64,000 nucleotides of DNA from Cryptomeria japonica (taxonomy: Eukaryota; Streptophyta; Pinopsida; Cupressales; Cupressaceae), in the NCBI RefSeq assembly GCF_030272615.1, contig NC_081409.1:650600468-650664467 (forward strand), read 5' to 3'. Shown here one piece after another: positions 34,422-47,600 of the stretch. Position 1 is the stretch's first letter. Every line of letters begins with the position of its first letter. The notes beneath the pieces were generated by a model that searched no databases, was not told where the DNA came from, and saw nothing but the letters and a program-made list of their open reading frames with translations. Position numbers and translations under genes: made by a program.

Positions 34422-36399
34422 TCTTGGGAAGAACATGAGGATGACAAGTTGATACACAAGTAGCAAAGTGGAAGAGATGTAAGAAGGTGGAGATGACAAA
34501 TGGATGAAAAAGGAAAGTATAGGGTAACTCTATTGGGAAGAGCATTCTCACACATGTGTGAGCACCCAATTTTTATTTGGTCAAATGATTAGTTGGAAGT
34601 GGGAAAGTTACTTGTGCATGCAAATAATTTAAGAGGGGTGTCACATGTGGAATTAGGTAGGTGTGAGTAATTTCAAATTGGAGGAAATGTTAATGTGGAT
34701 TAACTAGCCTAAATCAATTAATTAAGTGTTAATTGATTGATTTAGAGGGAGGATTTGAAGGAATCAAGAATATTAGTTAATTAATTAACTAATTTGGATT
34801 AGAGAAAAATTTGGGATATTGGCTAAAGTGGATTTGATTTATTAAAATAAATCAAACCTTGGAGGAAATGAGCTATACAATTAATTAATTAATTAATCAA
34901 TTAAAAGGGAACATAATTAAATTAAATATAATTTATATTTAATTTAATTATTTTAGAAGACTAATTGACCAAACATAATTAATAGAATTAATCATATTAC
35001 AAGAGGTAATTAATTAAATAAAATTTAATTAATTTTAGATATCTACAATGAAGACTTGTTTAGGAAGAGGCCACTTGATATAGGGTGGATATAAGTATCT
35101 TCTGATAACAATCTAGAATATTTGATAAACCCACAGATGATTGGCCAAAGGGAAACACAAGGGCCTTAGTCAAGATAATACAAACTCAAGATGTGGAATG
35201 GGAAGTGGAAATAAATGAGGCTTAAGTTTAAGATGTGACTAAAGGAAATATAGTTAACTTAGATCAATTGGCAGAAATGGCTTCCAAAGAATCTAAAAAA
35301 TATCATTAAGAAAATTATAGAACCTCTTTGTAGTATTAAGCTTTCCTATGCCTCTCCTATAATATGTTGATCTACAATTTCCTAAAATAGTGGAAGAAAG
35401 TTCAACAATTAAAAGTACTTGAGAAAAAGTTGATTGAAGAGATGCAAGAAAAACATGAGAAAATTAACACATTGAAAGACAGAGTACTATGGAAACTATG
35501 GTATGATAGTTTATTAACTGCAGACCTTCAACAAGGTTGTATACTCTTTTCCTAAAGTAGCAGTTATTAAGTTTTCAGTTTATACAGATTTACTGTGACT
35601 TACCTTTCTCTCTAGTAACTCCTAAGGATTTTATCAACATTTTTAGATCATCTACCCCTGAATTACATAATTCCTTATGTGAATTTTATTTACATAATCT
35701 TGTTGTTCCATATTATGTTGATTGGAATCCTTTTCTTTATGTTGGAGATTTGCAAGAAAGAGCATTTTGCTCTTATATGAAGAAGGAAGAAAATAGGGGC
35801 ACCAAAATGGTTAATGTTTAGCTATAGGGAGGTGGAAAAATTTGTTGCGCTAGCTCTTAGGGATGAGTCCAAGTATCTAGATGCCATTCTCAATAACAAG
35901 GTTATACTGATGAATATTCTTGATACCTGACAACAAGTGTTGATAGCTATGATATGTTTAATAGATTAAAACATGTTGTGGGAAAAAATAGTATAGAGAT
36001 GGCAAGAGCTTACTGATGAGCTAAAATAAAAGGAACTCCACTCTTTGTATAGCTACCATGTAGCCATAAAGTGGATAAGAAAATATATGCATCTGGCTAA
36101 AAGTGAAGAGCTCACATGGATGCCTCTTCTATTCCAACCCCCATTAATTTCGTGGTTAATATCTGACTAGAGAGGTGCATAGGAATACAATGTTGAAGAG
36201 GAAGATTCTAGATGGTGAAGAATTGGCAGAGAAAATGGGTTCTATTGGAAACCAATGACACAAAACCTTGGCATGACAACCCAATCTGACTTTAAGGAGT
36301 TGGCTTTGATGAGGAATCAATTAGTCATGTTTACTTAGGGGAAAACAAAAATTGTAAGGGGGCATAATGAGGTTGTGTTTTGTCTCTTTTTATAGTCTT

Positions 36400-39300
36400 T
36401 CATCAGACATTGGTTAATATTTTTATTTTTAATATGTTGCAAACTTTGATCATAGCTTTACACTTTCCACTACTTAGGACATAGATGAGCACCCTACCTA
36501 ATGGATGATAATATAATATATATAGATTCTTAAAATTATGTGTGGAATGTGATGATATTGACTCATTAGCATTAACCTATTTTGTCTATTATTTGAAATA
36601 GGCATCAAAATAAAATTTAGAGGGGCCTAAAATAGGGATGGGTTGTAATGTTCTTAGTAATACTATGTGTATGTACCTTTGCCAAAAGTTAAAAAAAACT
36701 AAAATTTTGTTTCACGTATTCACAATCTTGATCATAATTTAAGAGTATGTTTTACAAGAACATAAAAAAGAAGCTTTAAGGTTAATAAAGGAGACCTCAT
36801 GTAATAGATGGAGGGAAATATATTTTTAGTTTGTTTTGCACCTTAGTTTAGGGTTTGAGGCAACTTATTGAAGAAATTAAAAAAATTACACCTCCATGTG
36901 ATGAAGACTTTGTCAAATAGCAAGGCACGTTGCAAAGGGTTTTTGAAGGGTTGCAAAATTATAGAGAAAATAAATGTTGTGTGATACGAGAGCAGAAAAT
37001 GGTGGTTGTTTCGGACCCACGTTGCAAGGTTTTCATCCCAGATTGCAATAGAGTTGAAGGAGTCTCTCATCCTCAAGCTATTAAATGCTATCACACATTG
37101 CAAAACAAAATGAGAAATGGTATAGAACGTTGAAAAGGTCCTGGGAAACAAAGCACAATTTTTTAGGGAAAATGTGAGGGTTTTAGTTTTCTTGAATAAT
37201 TAGGCATGAGTTTTCCAAGTATGCGACATAGTCTTACCATTTTACAGCATTCATTGGCTTTTATGGAGATGTTTCAAAGCATTTAAATGCAACAAGTTAT
37301 CAATAATAGTGATTAAGGATAACATGGGAATAGTTTTTGGGCCCTTAAATGGTTTTTAGCTTACCATACTTCAGTTAGGCAAAATCAAGTTACAACCACA
37401 AAAAAAATAATAACAAAAGACAGTTTAAAGCATGGATTGAGAATATAGACCAGCATAGAAGGATGATAGTCTACAAAGCATAAACAATCCCATGGAAGAG
37501 AGAAGAGAGAAATCAATGAGACACAAAGAGGACAAGATATAGTGACAACATTGAGTTCATGAAGACCTATCATACCTTATTCATGTTTTTTCATGGGAAA
37601 TAATGAAAAGGCCCTGCTACAATACGTGAGAGTGATAAAAGATCACAATCCTTAATGAAAATTTAGAAAATAAGGCATGAAGGTGTTTGTGGAATAATTT
37701 TGAAGGTCCTATGGATATAAGAGGCACAATGGCCCTTTGTTCAGTACGGTATTCCAATGCACAAGAAGACGAGGTTATTAGATGATAATCATTAAAAGGT
37801 AAAGAGGCTTATTGGAAGCTATATCATGATATCTGAAGGAAACAAAATTCATAACAGTCCAAAGAGCATGGCAGTCCAATGCATGATTCAATAAAAAGAA
37901 GGCAGCCAAGACACAATAGAAAACAAGGCAGCCAATACACAATTGACAAGAATGAAGAGGATTCTTAGTAAGACAGTGCTGATATAGCCATGATAAGGTC
38001 TTACACATCAATAATAGGGCACATAGACCTTTGGGGGCCTAAAGAAGGCTACAAAAGAGTCATACATGAAAAGAGAAAGGGATTGTGATAGTCAAAGTTA
38101 GGAAATGCCAATCAATAATGGGTTCACGTTAATTTTGGACAGAGATGAGACAAAATTATGTTGAAAAAACCTAGTAAATTTCTTATCAACCCAATTCCCC
38201 TTTTTCAAAAAATTAGCCATTATCACCTACTACCATTTTGTCTTTATCTTGAGATTCATGATGTGAGTACCTACAATTTTGCTGAGGAGAGGCAATGGAA
38301 TAATAGAAATATGCATGAAAAATTTCATAGAAACCCATTTTTTAATTTCTGTGAAAATTATTAATGAAGTTTGTTGTTACTCTTATAATATTTGTTTAAA
38401 CTCTACCAAAAATTCTGAACTCCAGGCATGTTGAAGATGTGGTGAAAGTGATTTCTAAAGTAAGGTAAGAGAAGGATAGTAAGGAGTATACATGATAGGT
38501 CATATAAAATGGTAAGGGGCAGTCATATTAATATGACATGGTATATGGTCCACAGTCATATAGGTCGATAACATTCTCATTATTGATGACAAACCTGCAA
38601 ATCAAAAAGGAAAGTTCAAAGTTCAAACTAGAAGAGCAAATTTATGACTTTTAGGGGTCATTTTGAGATGTGTGAAGGTCCTCTATGGATATGCATACAT
38701 GTGGGTAGCAATTTCAGGCAATAAAAATTCAACTTGAAGTAGTTTAAAGGGTCTTTAATGGCCATTTTTAGTTCCATTTGACTTGGGACAGTTATGCACA
38801 TCATGCAAGGTTTTAGGAGAGAGTTGCAATCAAGGATCACTAAAGTGAAGTTGTTGAGCAATAGGATGAGTTGGGGAAGAGAATATAGGGTAATATGAAG
38901 ACTTTTCAAAGTTATTGAGAGGATTTCCAAATTGGAGCCAGTTGATGGCAAATAGGAGTTGCTTGAGGAGCCTTATCTATGAGGGAGTCAAGCTAGGAGA
39001 TTTTTTTACATTTTCCCATCATTTTCTAACTCTTTTGAATGCTAAAAAATAGAGAAAACTTGGCTAGATGCCTAAGAGATTTGATTCAGTAAAACCAATG
39101 TAACACTTGTCTTTTTTCTCAACAAACTTTACATTATTGTAGCAGGTTGTTGCATATCATAAAACTCAGTCTTAGTCTTCATTTGATAGAGATTTCTTAT
39201 TGTATTTGGCCAACAGTGTAACCTAAAGTCAGGTTCTTTTGGTATGATCATGTAAAGAGACTCAATTTTCAGATATGTACAACTATTGTAAGCATCTTTT

Positions 39301-40213
39301 GATTAATAAAACAAGCATTCACATTCTCTAAACCTACTTTTTCTATGTAATCATGAATGTTTGATGCATTTCTTTATGACTTTATGCAAATCCTTTTAAG
39401 TATGTCTCATTCCTTCAACAAATTATGCAAAGATAAGCATGTCTTAAATAGGTTATAAGTTATGTCATAAGTTGTGGAACATCTAATTTTCCTTCTAGGA
39501 CTAATTTTTTTTAACTTTCCTATGAAGTGTTGATGTGTTAGTATGTTAAACCTCAGTTGTGTAAGGATTTAAACCTCAGTTGTGTAAGGATTAGCTTGTG
39601 TATTGATCAATTGTGCGTGTTAAATAGAATGTATAGGTTTGAAAACCATTTTGGTGCATCATCATAATAGCAATAGGTCCTTTTCAAGCTATCTCTTTCC
39701 TTTTCATTAGTAAATTTAGTAGTTTAGCTTAGTTTAGGTGATTGTAGCAAGGAACCAATCCCCTTTGGAGGTTGACTTTAGTTTATCAATCCCACACTTT
39801 GAGAAGTCATCCAATATTTCACTAGTAAGCTAAGTTTGCTGAACTTGGCAAGGGTGCATTATTTGGTGATAACAATTAGTATCATATGCAATATTTTGTA
39901 TACTAACATGTGGGTAAGTGCACCAAGATGGTGAAAACAAAGGGAGTATAAGTGGCCACATTTTTCTAGAATCAGCTAAACCTAAACTTGGAGGAGCAAT
40001 TTGAGATTCTTCCACTCAAAATTTGAAGATACCAAAAGAACAAAAATTGTATAAATCTAAATCTAATTTCCAAACTACTAAAGTTTTCAAAAATGAATAA
40101 GATTAAGGGAATCAAATATTTCACACACACAAAAGTGTTCTTATTTTTTTTTAGCAAAACATAACATAGTGTCTAGTGTACGTGTCAAAAAAGTTATAGT
40201 TGCATTTATTATT
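36400..40213. other. Repeat-derived DNA without supported genes
   Basis: Short ORFs only (for example 36930-37133), none with a recognisable domain. A purine tract (taagggggcat, about 36355) hints at old LTR-element ends. Confidence 0.45.
39548..39592. repeat. 23-bp tandem duplication
   Basis: aaacctcagttgtgtaagg plus attt at 39548-39570 is repeated at 39571-39592. Confidence 0.9.
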
Positions 40214-40678
40214 TTGATCATCATTCAAGTTAATGCATGAACAATATCTGATGGTGTCCGATTTGAATATATTTGAAGCATCCCCCAGAAGATCGCACTA
40301 AGTTGGTGTTGAATTGTTCAACTTGATGGTGAGACCCAGCCTAGTAGGACTCCACCTAGTCATTCATCCATCTTCTCGCATTCTAGGTAGTAGAGTAGAC
40401 TTCCTGAAACCTGCATCTTTTGTCATTTGTTTGTCTTCCAGTTAGTTAATAGGACTTGTGATTCCAACAAATCAGACATTTAGGTCATTGAGTGTAAGTC
40501 CCCTTGTGATTCCAACAAATCACATCATACCACAAAGAGCTTTCCACACGTAGAGATCCTACATAACAGAACTGATCCTTCGGCGAGATCTTAAGCAGTC
40601 GGGAACTTTGTTCAAGAGAGGATAAGATACTTCGGTATTTTATTTTGTGTTTGCATGTGCATAAAAAACATGTCAACA
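40214..40678 (+). repeat. Truncated 5' LTR
   Basis: Matches 49457-49940 with scattered differences and an indel near 40585 (about 16 bp present only in the right copy). It lacks the promoter part of the LTR. The first 32 bases are inverted relative to the right copy. Confidence 0.85.
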
Positions 40679-41044
40679 GAATTGGCGCTAGAAGGAGGGC
40701 TGAGCATTATCATGCCAAGTAGATGAAATCAAGATCCTAATTCACAAGGAGTTATCTAGGACTTTTGTCCCTCCTCTCGCGCTCAACAAAATTGGCGCTA
40801 GAAGGAGGGCCTGATCGCGATGAATGCCTAAACAACTAGACTTCAGATTATATCAACTCATGTTTATAGGAGTAATCTTAAAGACTTTTTTTCACCCTCC
40901 TCCCATGCTCAACAGAATTGGCACTAGAGGGAGGGGTGATCATTTTCAAGCTGCGATCAGTGGAACTTATCAAGTCATATTTAGAAAAAATATCCAGAGC
41001 TTTTTACCCTCCTCCATGCTCGATAGAATTGAATTAGGAGTGCC
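40674..41044 (+). repeat. Four tandem primer-site-bearing repeats
   Basis: TGGCGCTAGAAGGAGGG at 40683-40699 and 40793-40809, a variant at 40919-40935 and a degenerate form at about 41028-41044, each in a unit of about 110-125 bp. Copies 2-4 are each preceded by ccctcct...gctcaaca/cgata. Only the first copy is next to the LTR end and can be the authentic PBS. The cognate tRNA is not assigned. Confidence 0.8.
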
Positions 41045-41188
41045 TGATAGCAAATGTGAACTCTTGAATCCAAGGAAGATCAGTGGAAAGCCTTTTCTCA
41101 AACACTCGACGAAAGTGATACAAAGAAGGAAGGTGATCGTTGGGTCATCAGTTGGACTTGCGAAAACAAGGAAGCAAGCTGGAACCAA

Positions 41189-43031
41189 TTGAACGTTCAA
41201 GTTGAATCTGAGATATTCAAGATCTCCCTTATTCCAGAAAATCCAAAAAAAGTGAAAAATAGAAAATCCAAAAAAAAAAGTGAAAAAGTGAAAATCAAAA
41301 TAATCAAAAAATCAATAGTAAAAGATTTCTCAATGGAGCGGCAACAGTTTCACAAGGAGCAACAAGTTGATTTTCCTCAACTTTGGTGGAAATTGGATAC
41401 ACAACTTTATCCATGTAGATTGTCCGAATTTGCAAGGCCAGGGCAGTGTCGAGTTCACGAGACAGATGAACATGATGAAATACATTGCTTGAAGTACTTA
41501 TCAAGGATGGAATCAGCAACGCAGGGAAAAATCTTCTTTTGGGATGTCCCCAGGCCAGAAACAGAAGAAGGCAGCTTCAATGTCCCAGAAAGAAAGGATC
41601 CTCTTCTAAGCTTCTTGTGGATGATCAAGAGTCAACTAATTTTGAATGGTGAAATGCGTTTAAAGAACACATTACTACCATTGTGGTGTAGAATTCACAA
41701 CTCACCTCACTCTGAATTTACTTGCTCAGTATGTGAAATGACTATCAATCAAGTCAGAAACCAGTTTGGAATGCCAACTTTGTCTGAGGAAGAGTGCATC
41801 ATGAATAGACCTTGGGGTGCACATCTCGCAGCTGAATTCAGGAGGACCTATGAACAAGACATCATTCCAGCATCTGATTGTGAGAAGGATCAGTTGTATG
41901 TTGATGATACAAATGCACCTGAGGAACTATGTATTACAGTGGATAGCTCTCCATGCCATGCACCTGAAAAGGAATACCATGAAACAAAAGTTGAATAATC
42001 AGTTGAAAATACTCAAACAGTAATAAAGGAAGATCCAGGAGTTGAACAAGCAATTAAAGGAGAAGATGACTCATTCCTTGAAGAATTCTCGTTTATGCTA
42101 CAAAAGGAGATCCTTGAGATTGAATTGCAGGAGGTTTCAAATGGCCTCATTGAATAAGACAATCAAGTTGAGATGTTGAACAAAGAGATACAAATCATCA
42201 TAAGTGAGCCCAAGTATGAAGAACAATTCAAAGGGGCGCTTGAAGATTTCATCACCATTATGCTATTTGAGGAAGCATTGAAAGATCTTGTAGAGGAAAC
42301 ACAAGTGGAATCATTGCCCAAAATTTTCAAGATAGGCAAGTTGATGTGAGTGATATGATCCATCATCAACTCCGACCTCCCGAGACTATGCTTGAAGACG
42401 AGACATCGCCTAAGATTATCTTTGATCAACTAGAGGAAATGTTTGAGGCTCAATCCATCAGGGAGTGCTTGGTTTTTGAAGATATGCTAACAAAATTTCA
42501 TGAAGATGCCTAGCTTATGCAAGATATCTCAGTGAAAACAGAGAATCTTGAGTTATTCAAAGGGGCATTGAGCTTGTTACAAGAGGAATTTCCTAATCAA
42601 AATCAACACACTATGAATGCTCATGGAATAGTTCATCATCAATGGCGACCTCCTGAAGTAGCTAGTGACCTCGCTCCCGACAATGCAATTCCGTCTGAGC
42701 CTGAAATATGCTAGGTTGTCTCTTTCCTTAATCCCAACCTTGAAAGTTATTATGATTTTGATTATGGGGTTTTTGGGAAAAACACTTGCATGTGGATTGA
42801 TCATGGTCCTAACGAATTACCCTAGTTGATCATTTTAAGTGAAAACTTCCCTAAATATGAGAGATCCATGGTGAGAGCTTGCTTTTCTGTGTTTAAGGAT
42901 GAGTTTGCTCGGTTGAGAACCATCACGTTTGCCATGCTCCTATTACACAACCTGAGAAATCATGTGGAGTCATGTACATATTTCACTTCTTTGAGTCGTG
43001 TCGAATCTAGGAGTCTTGTATATAGCTTTTA
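41189..43031 (+). pseudogene. Decayed ORF of the 40-50 kb element, unknown protein
   Basis: Open from 41189 to 41998 (269 codons), then continuing past stops at 41996, 42155 and others with a change of frame before the segment ending at 43031. The N-terminal part is Lys-rich. The middle has Trp/Cys/His-containing sequence (LWWKLDTQLYPCRLSEF, CRIHNSPHSEFTCSVCEM) that could form a metal-binding fold, but no known motif spacing is recognised. The C-terminal part repeats acidic helical segments containing FKGAL (near 42230 and 42560). There is no pol motif. It occupies the place of gag in the element and may be a diverged gag or an element-specific ORF. Confidence 0.55.
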
Positions 43032-44390
43032 GAGTAGGTTTTTCTTTTGTGTGTCTTAGCTTAGTAGTTTTTGGGCCCTGTTCTTAATTTACCTTGAGTC
43101 ATTTGACTCATGATCCTGAGTGGCTCAGATAGTTTAGTTGTTTGCTTTCTTTAGATAGTTTGCTTTTGGTGTGCGCTTTAGCTTAGTTTGCCTTGGGTCA
43201 GTCTTTCGGTCATTTGCTTTAGTTTAGGTTTCTTGAGTGGGAGCCTCCATCTTGTGAGAAAGGTGTCTGTGTTGTTGCTCACATACTGGCAATATATTGG
43301 ATCTTATGTTAGACTCATTTCTTAGATATTTATTCATGAAGTGCTCAGAATCTAAGGTTGTTCCTCTCCAGCTTTATCATCTGATCAAGACCTGTATTTG
43401 ACTTGGAAGGGAATCATTTTCTGTATCTTGATGCCGACATATGTTGATTACTATATCTTCACACATTAATAGACTCTGAGTCATTATGGTTTTTAGGCAA
43501 AGCTGTGATTGGTGAAAAATCTAAAATCTAGCTTCAGCACCACCGCAATCCTCAAACCGTAGTAAGCTTCACTGCTTACGAGCCAAAGGAATTGACAAAA
43601 TGAAAAAAGCAATATCAAAAAGAAAAAATGAGAAATGAAAGAAAAAAAATCAAGAAGAAAAAAATGAAATGAAATGAAATACCGAAATTGGCTAACGGGA
43701 ATATACAGATAACTCCATCGGGGCTATGGACGCCCGGTTGGCAATGGAGCAATGTTCATGAGCTTGCGGTGATAACCTCGTTGGGACTATAGACATCTGA
43801 CTGGCACCGAGGCTCTATCCAGGATGCTTTTGAAGTTCAGATATACTACATAGCTGATCACAGGAGAACCCAAAGGTCATAATTGTCTTATCGAGAGGAA
43901 TGAATACACTTGCACATGCATGCGTAATCAAAGACTAAGCATTTTGATCTAGTTAGGGATTCTTCTTCTACTTTGAGTGCATTTTCTAGTCTCTTGATAA
44001 GTTGGGTTGAATCTTCCGGAGCTTCTAAGTGTCAATTGAGTCTTCATCTTTGAAATGTTCAGGAACATTTATTCAAGGTGGTGCTAAATGTTGTGACGTA
44101 TTCACACATCGCCCCATTGCAAATGGGGACCCCTACTTTTTCACTTTGTGGGGCTTTTCTTTCTAGGTTTTAGAGTTTTGTCTGTTAGCCTTTGCTTTTC
44201 GAGTGTCGCCTGGGGGATCACCTAGATAGCAGGCTCTACTTGAGCTAGGTTGAGTCTTTGGGGCCCTAGAATTAGGGTTTCTTTGAAAGTCTTCCTTAGG
44301 GCCTGGTTTTGATCTTGTTGCTAATTGTGTTTGCTTGGTGAATGAGTATCATTCTTGAAGCTCTGAGCTAGTTCAAGTTGGTGAGTGATG
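43032..44390. other. Non-coding spacer of the element, purine block and ~63-bp repeat
   Basis: Contains a purine-rich stretch (about 43600-43680) and two related segments, gataactccatcggggctat and gataacctcgttgggactat, at about 43708 and 43771, each followed by a g-ac-cc-g-ttggca-type sequence. No gene is supported. Confidence 0.55.
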
Positions 44391-44489
44391 AAGTCTGGAA
44401 TGTCCTGATCCTGAAATTTGGCTAAGTCTGGAATGTCCTGATCCTGAAATTTGGCTAAGTTTGGAATGTCCTGATCCTAAAATTTGATT
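44391..44489. repeat. 33-bp tandem repeat, three copies
   Basis: aagtctggaatgtcctgatc plus ctgaaatttggct starts at 44391, 44424 and 44457, with a partial fourth at 44490. Copies 1 and 2 are identical. Confidence 0.95.
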
Positions 44490-44670
44490 AAGTCTGGAAA
44501 ATTGAAGAATCCTCCAAAAACTAGATTTTGCAATATAACTCCTGGAGGTCCGAAATCACTCTCAAACATCCTGACAGTATATATGGAATATAACTTAAAG
44601 TATAAATGTCACTTATACTTAAATGTTATATTCCATAAAATGATCCTAACAGAGAGTCCAAAATGTCAGA

Positions 44671-47600
44671 TTTCGCTCCTGACCCTTCCAAAGGGTCCAA
44701 AGCGAATTTCGCTCCTAACCCTTCCAAAGGGTCTAGAGCAAAATTCTCCATAAGACATTCTACTTTGACCAAAACCTAGAACTAATGCATTCCTAGGCTT
44801 GAATGAAGGTAAAAATGCTTGTTTGAATGAAGAAATGTGAAAATGAAGTTAGGATCTTGGCCAAGAATAGGGATTTCGCTCCTGACCCTTCCAAAGGGTC
44901 CAAAGCAAAAATCCTTGAAGACATCAAATTCTCACTTATCAAGGCCAAATTTATAGTTCCTAAGGCATGTTTGAAGGTATTTTTGAATGTTCTATCAAGA
45001 TTGAAAGATGAAGGATTTTAGCCCAAAAGATGAATTTCGCTCCTGACCCTTCCAGAGGGTCCAAAGAGAAATTCTTGAAAACACTCATTTTTCCTTTAGC
45101 AAGAGTCAAGACCAAGGTGGAGATGCATGAGGAAGGATCTATGTTTGCCTCCCAAAGAGGATGAAAATAGGAAAAGTCAAGGATCCAACCCAAAAAGTGA
45201 TTTTCGCTCCTGACCCTTCCAAAGGGTCCAAAGCGAAAATCTTTGTAGCTCTCTTTTCCTTTCAAATTTTGAGTAAGTGTTGGTTTCTATGGCATGTTGG
45301 GGAATGAATTGGTATGTTCTTGCCTTGAGATGGAGTTGGATGATTTTGAAGAGCAAGATTTTAGCCTAAAAGAGAATTTCGCTCTTGACCCTTCCAAAGG
45401 GTCCAGAGTGAAATTCATCATAAACTTCATTTGCTACCTTGTTTGAGCTTGAAACCTTGTCCCTTAGGTGGAAAATGATCTAATTTTTCTTCTTGAGATG
45501 GTTTGAAATTGGAAAAGTGAGTGATCAAGCCTAGAATGAGATTTTCGCTCCTGACCCTTCCAAAGGGTCCAGAGTGAAAATCTTCCTAAAGCTCATTTCC
45601 TCCCTAGTTTGACCAAATTTTGATTTGCAAAGCGTCTTGAAAGGAAGGATGGATGTGTTTGGACTTTGGAAATGTGTGAGAGCTTTGAAAAAATGAAGGA
45701 TTCTAGCCAAGAAGGTGAATTTCGCTCCTGACCCTTCCAAAGGGTCCAGAGCAAAATTCCTTGCAAGCCTATTCTTTTGACCTTGTTTTGGCTTAAGACC
45801 ACATCCCTTGGGTGAAGAATGATGTCTAGGTGTCTTCTAGAGTGGATTGGAGTTGAAGAAATGGAGAATCAGGCTAAGAATGAGATTTTCGCTCCTGACC
45901 CTTCCAAAGGGTCCAGAGCGAAAATCCTCCTAGACCTCATTTCTTTCCTTATTTTGCTAGATTTTGATGTCCAAGGCATGTTGAAAGAGAGAATGGGCAT
46001 ATTGAAATCCTTAAGGACGTTTGAAAAAGTTGAGGAATGAGTGTTTTAGCCAAGGAAGGAAATTTCGCTCCTGACCCTTCCAAAGGGTCCAGGGTGAAAT
46101 TCCTTACAAACCTATACTTTTTACCTTCCTTGAGCTTAAAACCTTGTTCCTAGGGCAAAGAAAGGTGAGATTCTACCTTGCAATGAAGTTTCAAGTTGAA
46201 AGAATGATGATTTTTGTTCAAGAATGATATTTTCGCTCTTGGCCCTTCCAAAGGGTCCAGAGTGAAAATCCTAAATCTACATATTCCTTTCAAATTTGTG
46301 CCAAACCATGCCTAGACCAAGGTGAAAAATGCCCTTGAGATTGCCCTTGAGTTGATTGTTGTCTCCAAAAAATGATTATTTTGGGCTAGAGGAAGAAATT
46401 CGTTCCTGACCCTTCCAAGGGGTCCAGGGCGAAAATTCTTTAATCACCTTTTCTCCTTGCATAATCAAATAAAACTTGGGTTGGATGAGAGAAGAGAGGT
46501 GTTTCCTTGCCTTGTGAGGTGAATTCAAGATGAAATGATGGATGAACATGCTAGAAAACTTGAAAATCGCTCTTGACCCTTCCAAAGGGTCCAGAGCGAA
46601 TTTTCTCAAAACCTATCTTTTCCCTCAAATTTATGCCAAGTCTAGTGTGGGTCAAGATTAGAGGTGTCTTTAGGAATTTCCTTGAATGGTCAATAATTAT
46701 CAAGTTTGAAGGAATTGAGCCAAATGATGAAAATCGCTCCTGACCCTTCCAAAGGGTCCAGGGCGAAAATTCTTCAAACACCTATTTTCCCTTGCAAAAT
46801 CAAGTCAAACTTGGGCTGGACGTGAGAGGAGAAGTGTTTTCTAGCCTTTTGAGGTGAATGCAACTTGAAATGATGGAGGAATAAGCCTAAAATAAGAAAT
46901 TCGCTCCCGACCCTTCCAAAGGGTCCAGAGCGAATTTTCTCTAAATCATCTTTTTTCCCAATTTTGTGCCAAGCCAAGTGCTGACTAGGGTGAGTTTTGA
47001 TGGGAGAGGTCCTTAGGAATGACTTTGACTTAGCAATGATTATCAAACTTCAAGGAATTGAGCCAAAAAGTGATTTTCGCTCCTGACCCTTCCAAAGGGT
47101 CGAGAGTGAAAATCTTAAAACCACCTATTTTCCTTGCAAGTCTACTCAAACGTTAGGTTTTCATGGCTTGGATGGGTGTGAGGAGACATGTTATTTCCTT
47201 TTGAAGTTAATTTATGTTGAAAAATGATGGAAATTATCCCAAACCAAGGATTTCACTCCTGACCCTTCCAAAGGGTCCAGAGCGAAAATCCTAGGATCAC
47301 CTACTTTCTTTGCAAGACAAGTTAAAATTTTGATTTTTATGGCCTAGATAGGAGTGAGTCAATGTGTCCTTAGTCTTGGAGGTTAATTGAAGTTGAAAGG
47401 ATGGAGGAACATGGTCAAAACTTGAAAATCGGTCCTGACCCTTCCAAAGGGTCCAGAGCGAAAAACACTAAAACCATCCTTTTCTCCAAATTTTGTGCTA
47501 AGTCAGGCCTAGACTAGGGTGAGAGAAGCTATTTGGAATTCCTTGGAAAGATTTTTATCCACCAAAGATGCAAATTTTGAGCTAAAATTGGAATTTCTCT

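Noticed and set aside
36843-37573. Short ORFs of 60-100 residues as possible host genes
   Set aside because: No domain, no splice context, biased composition, and surroundings typical of decayed repeats.
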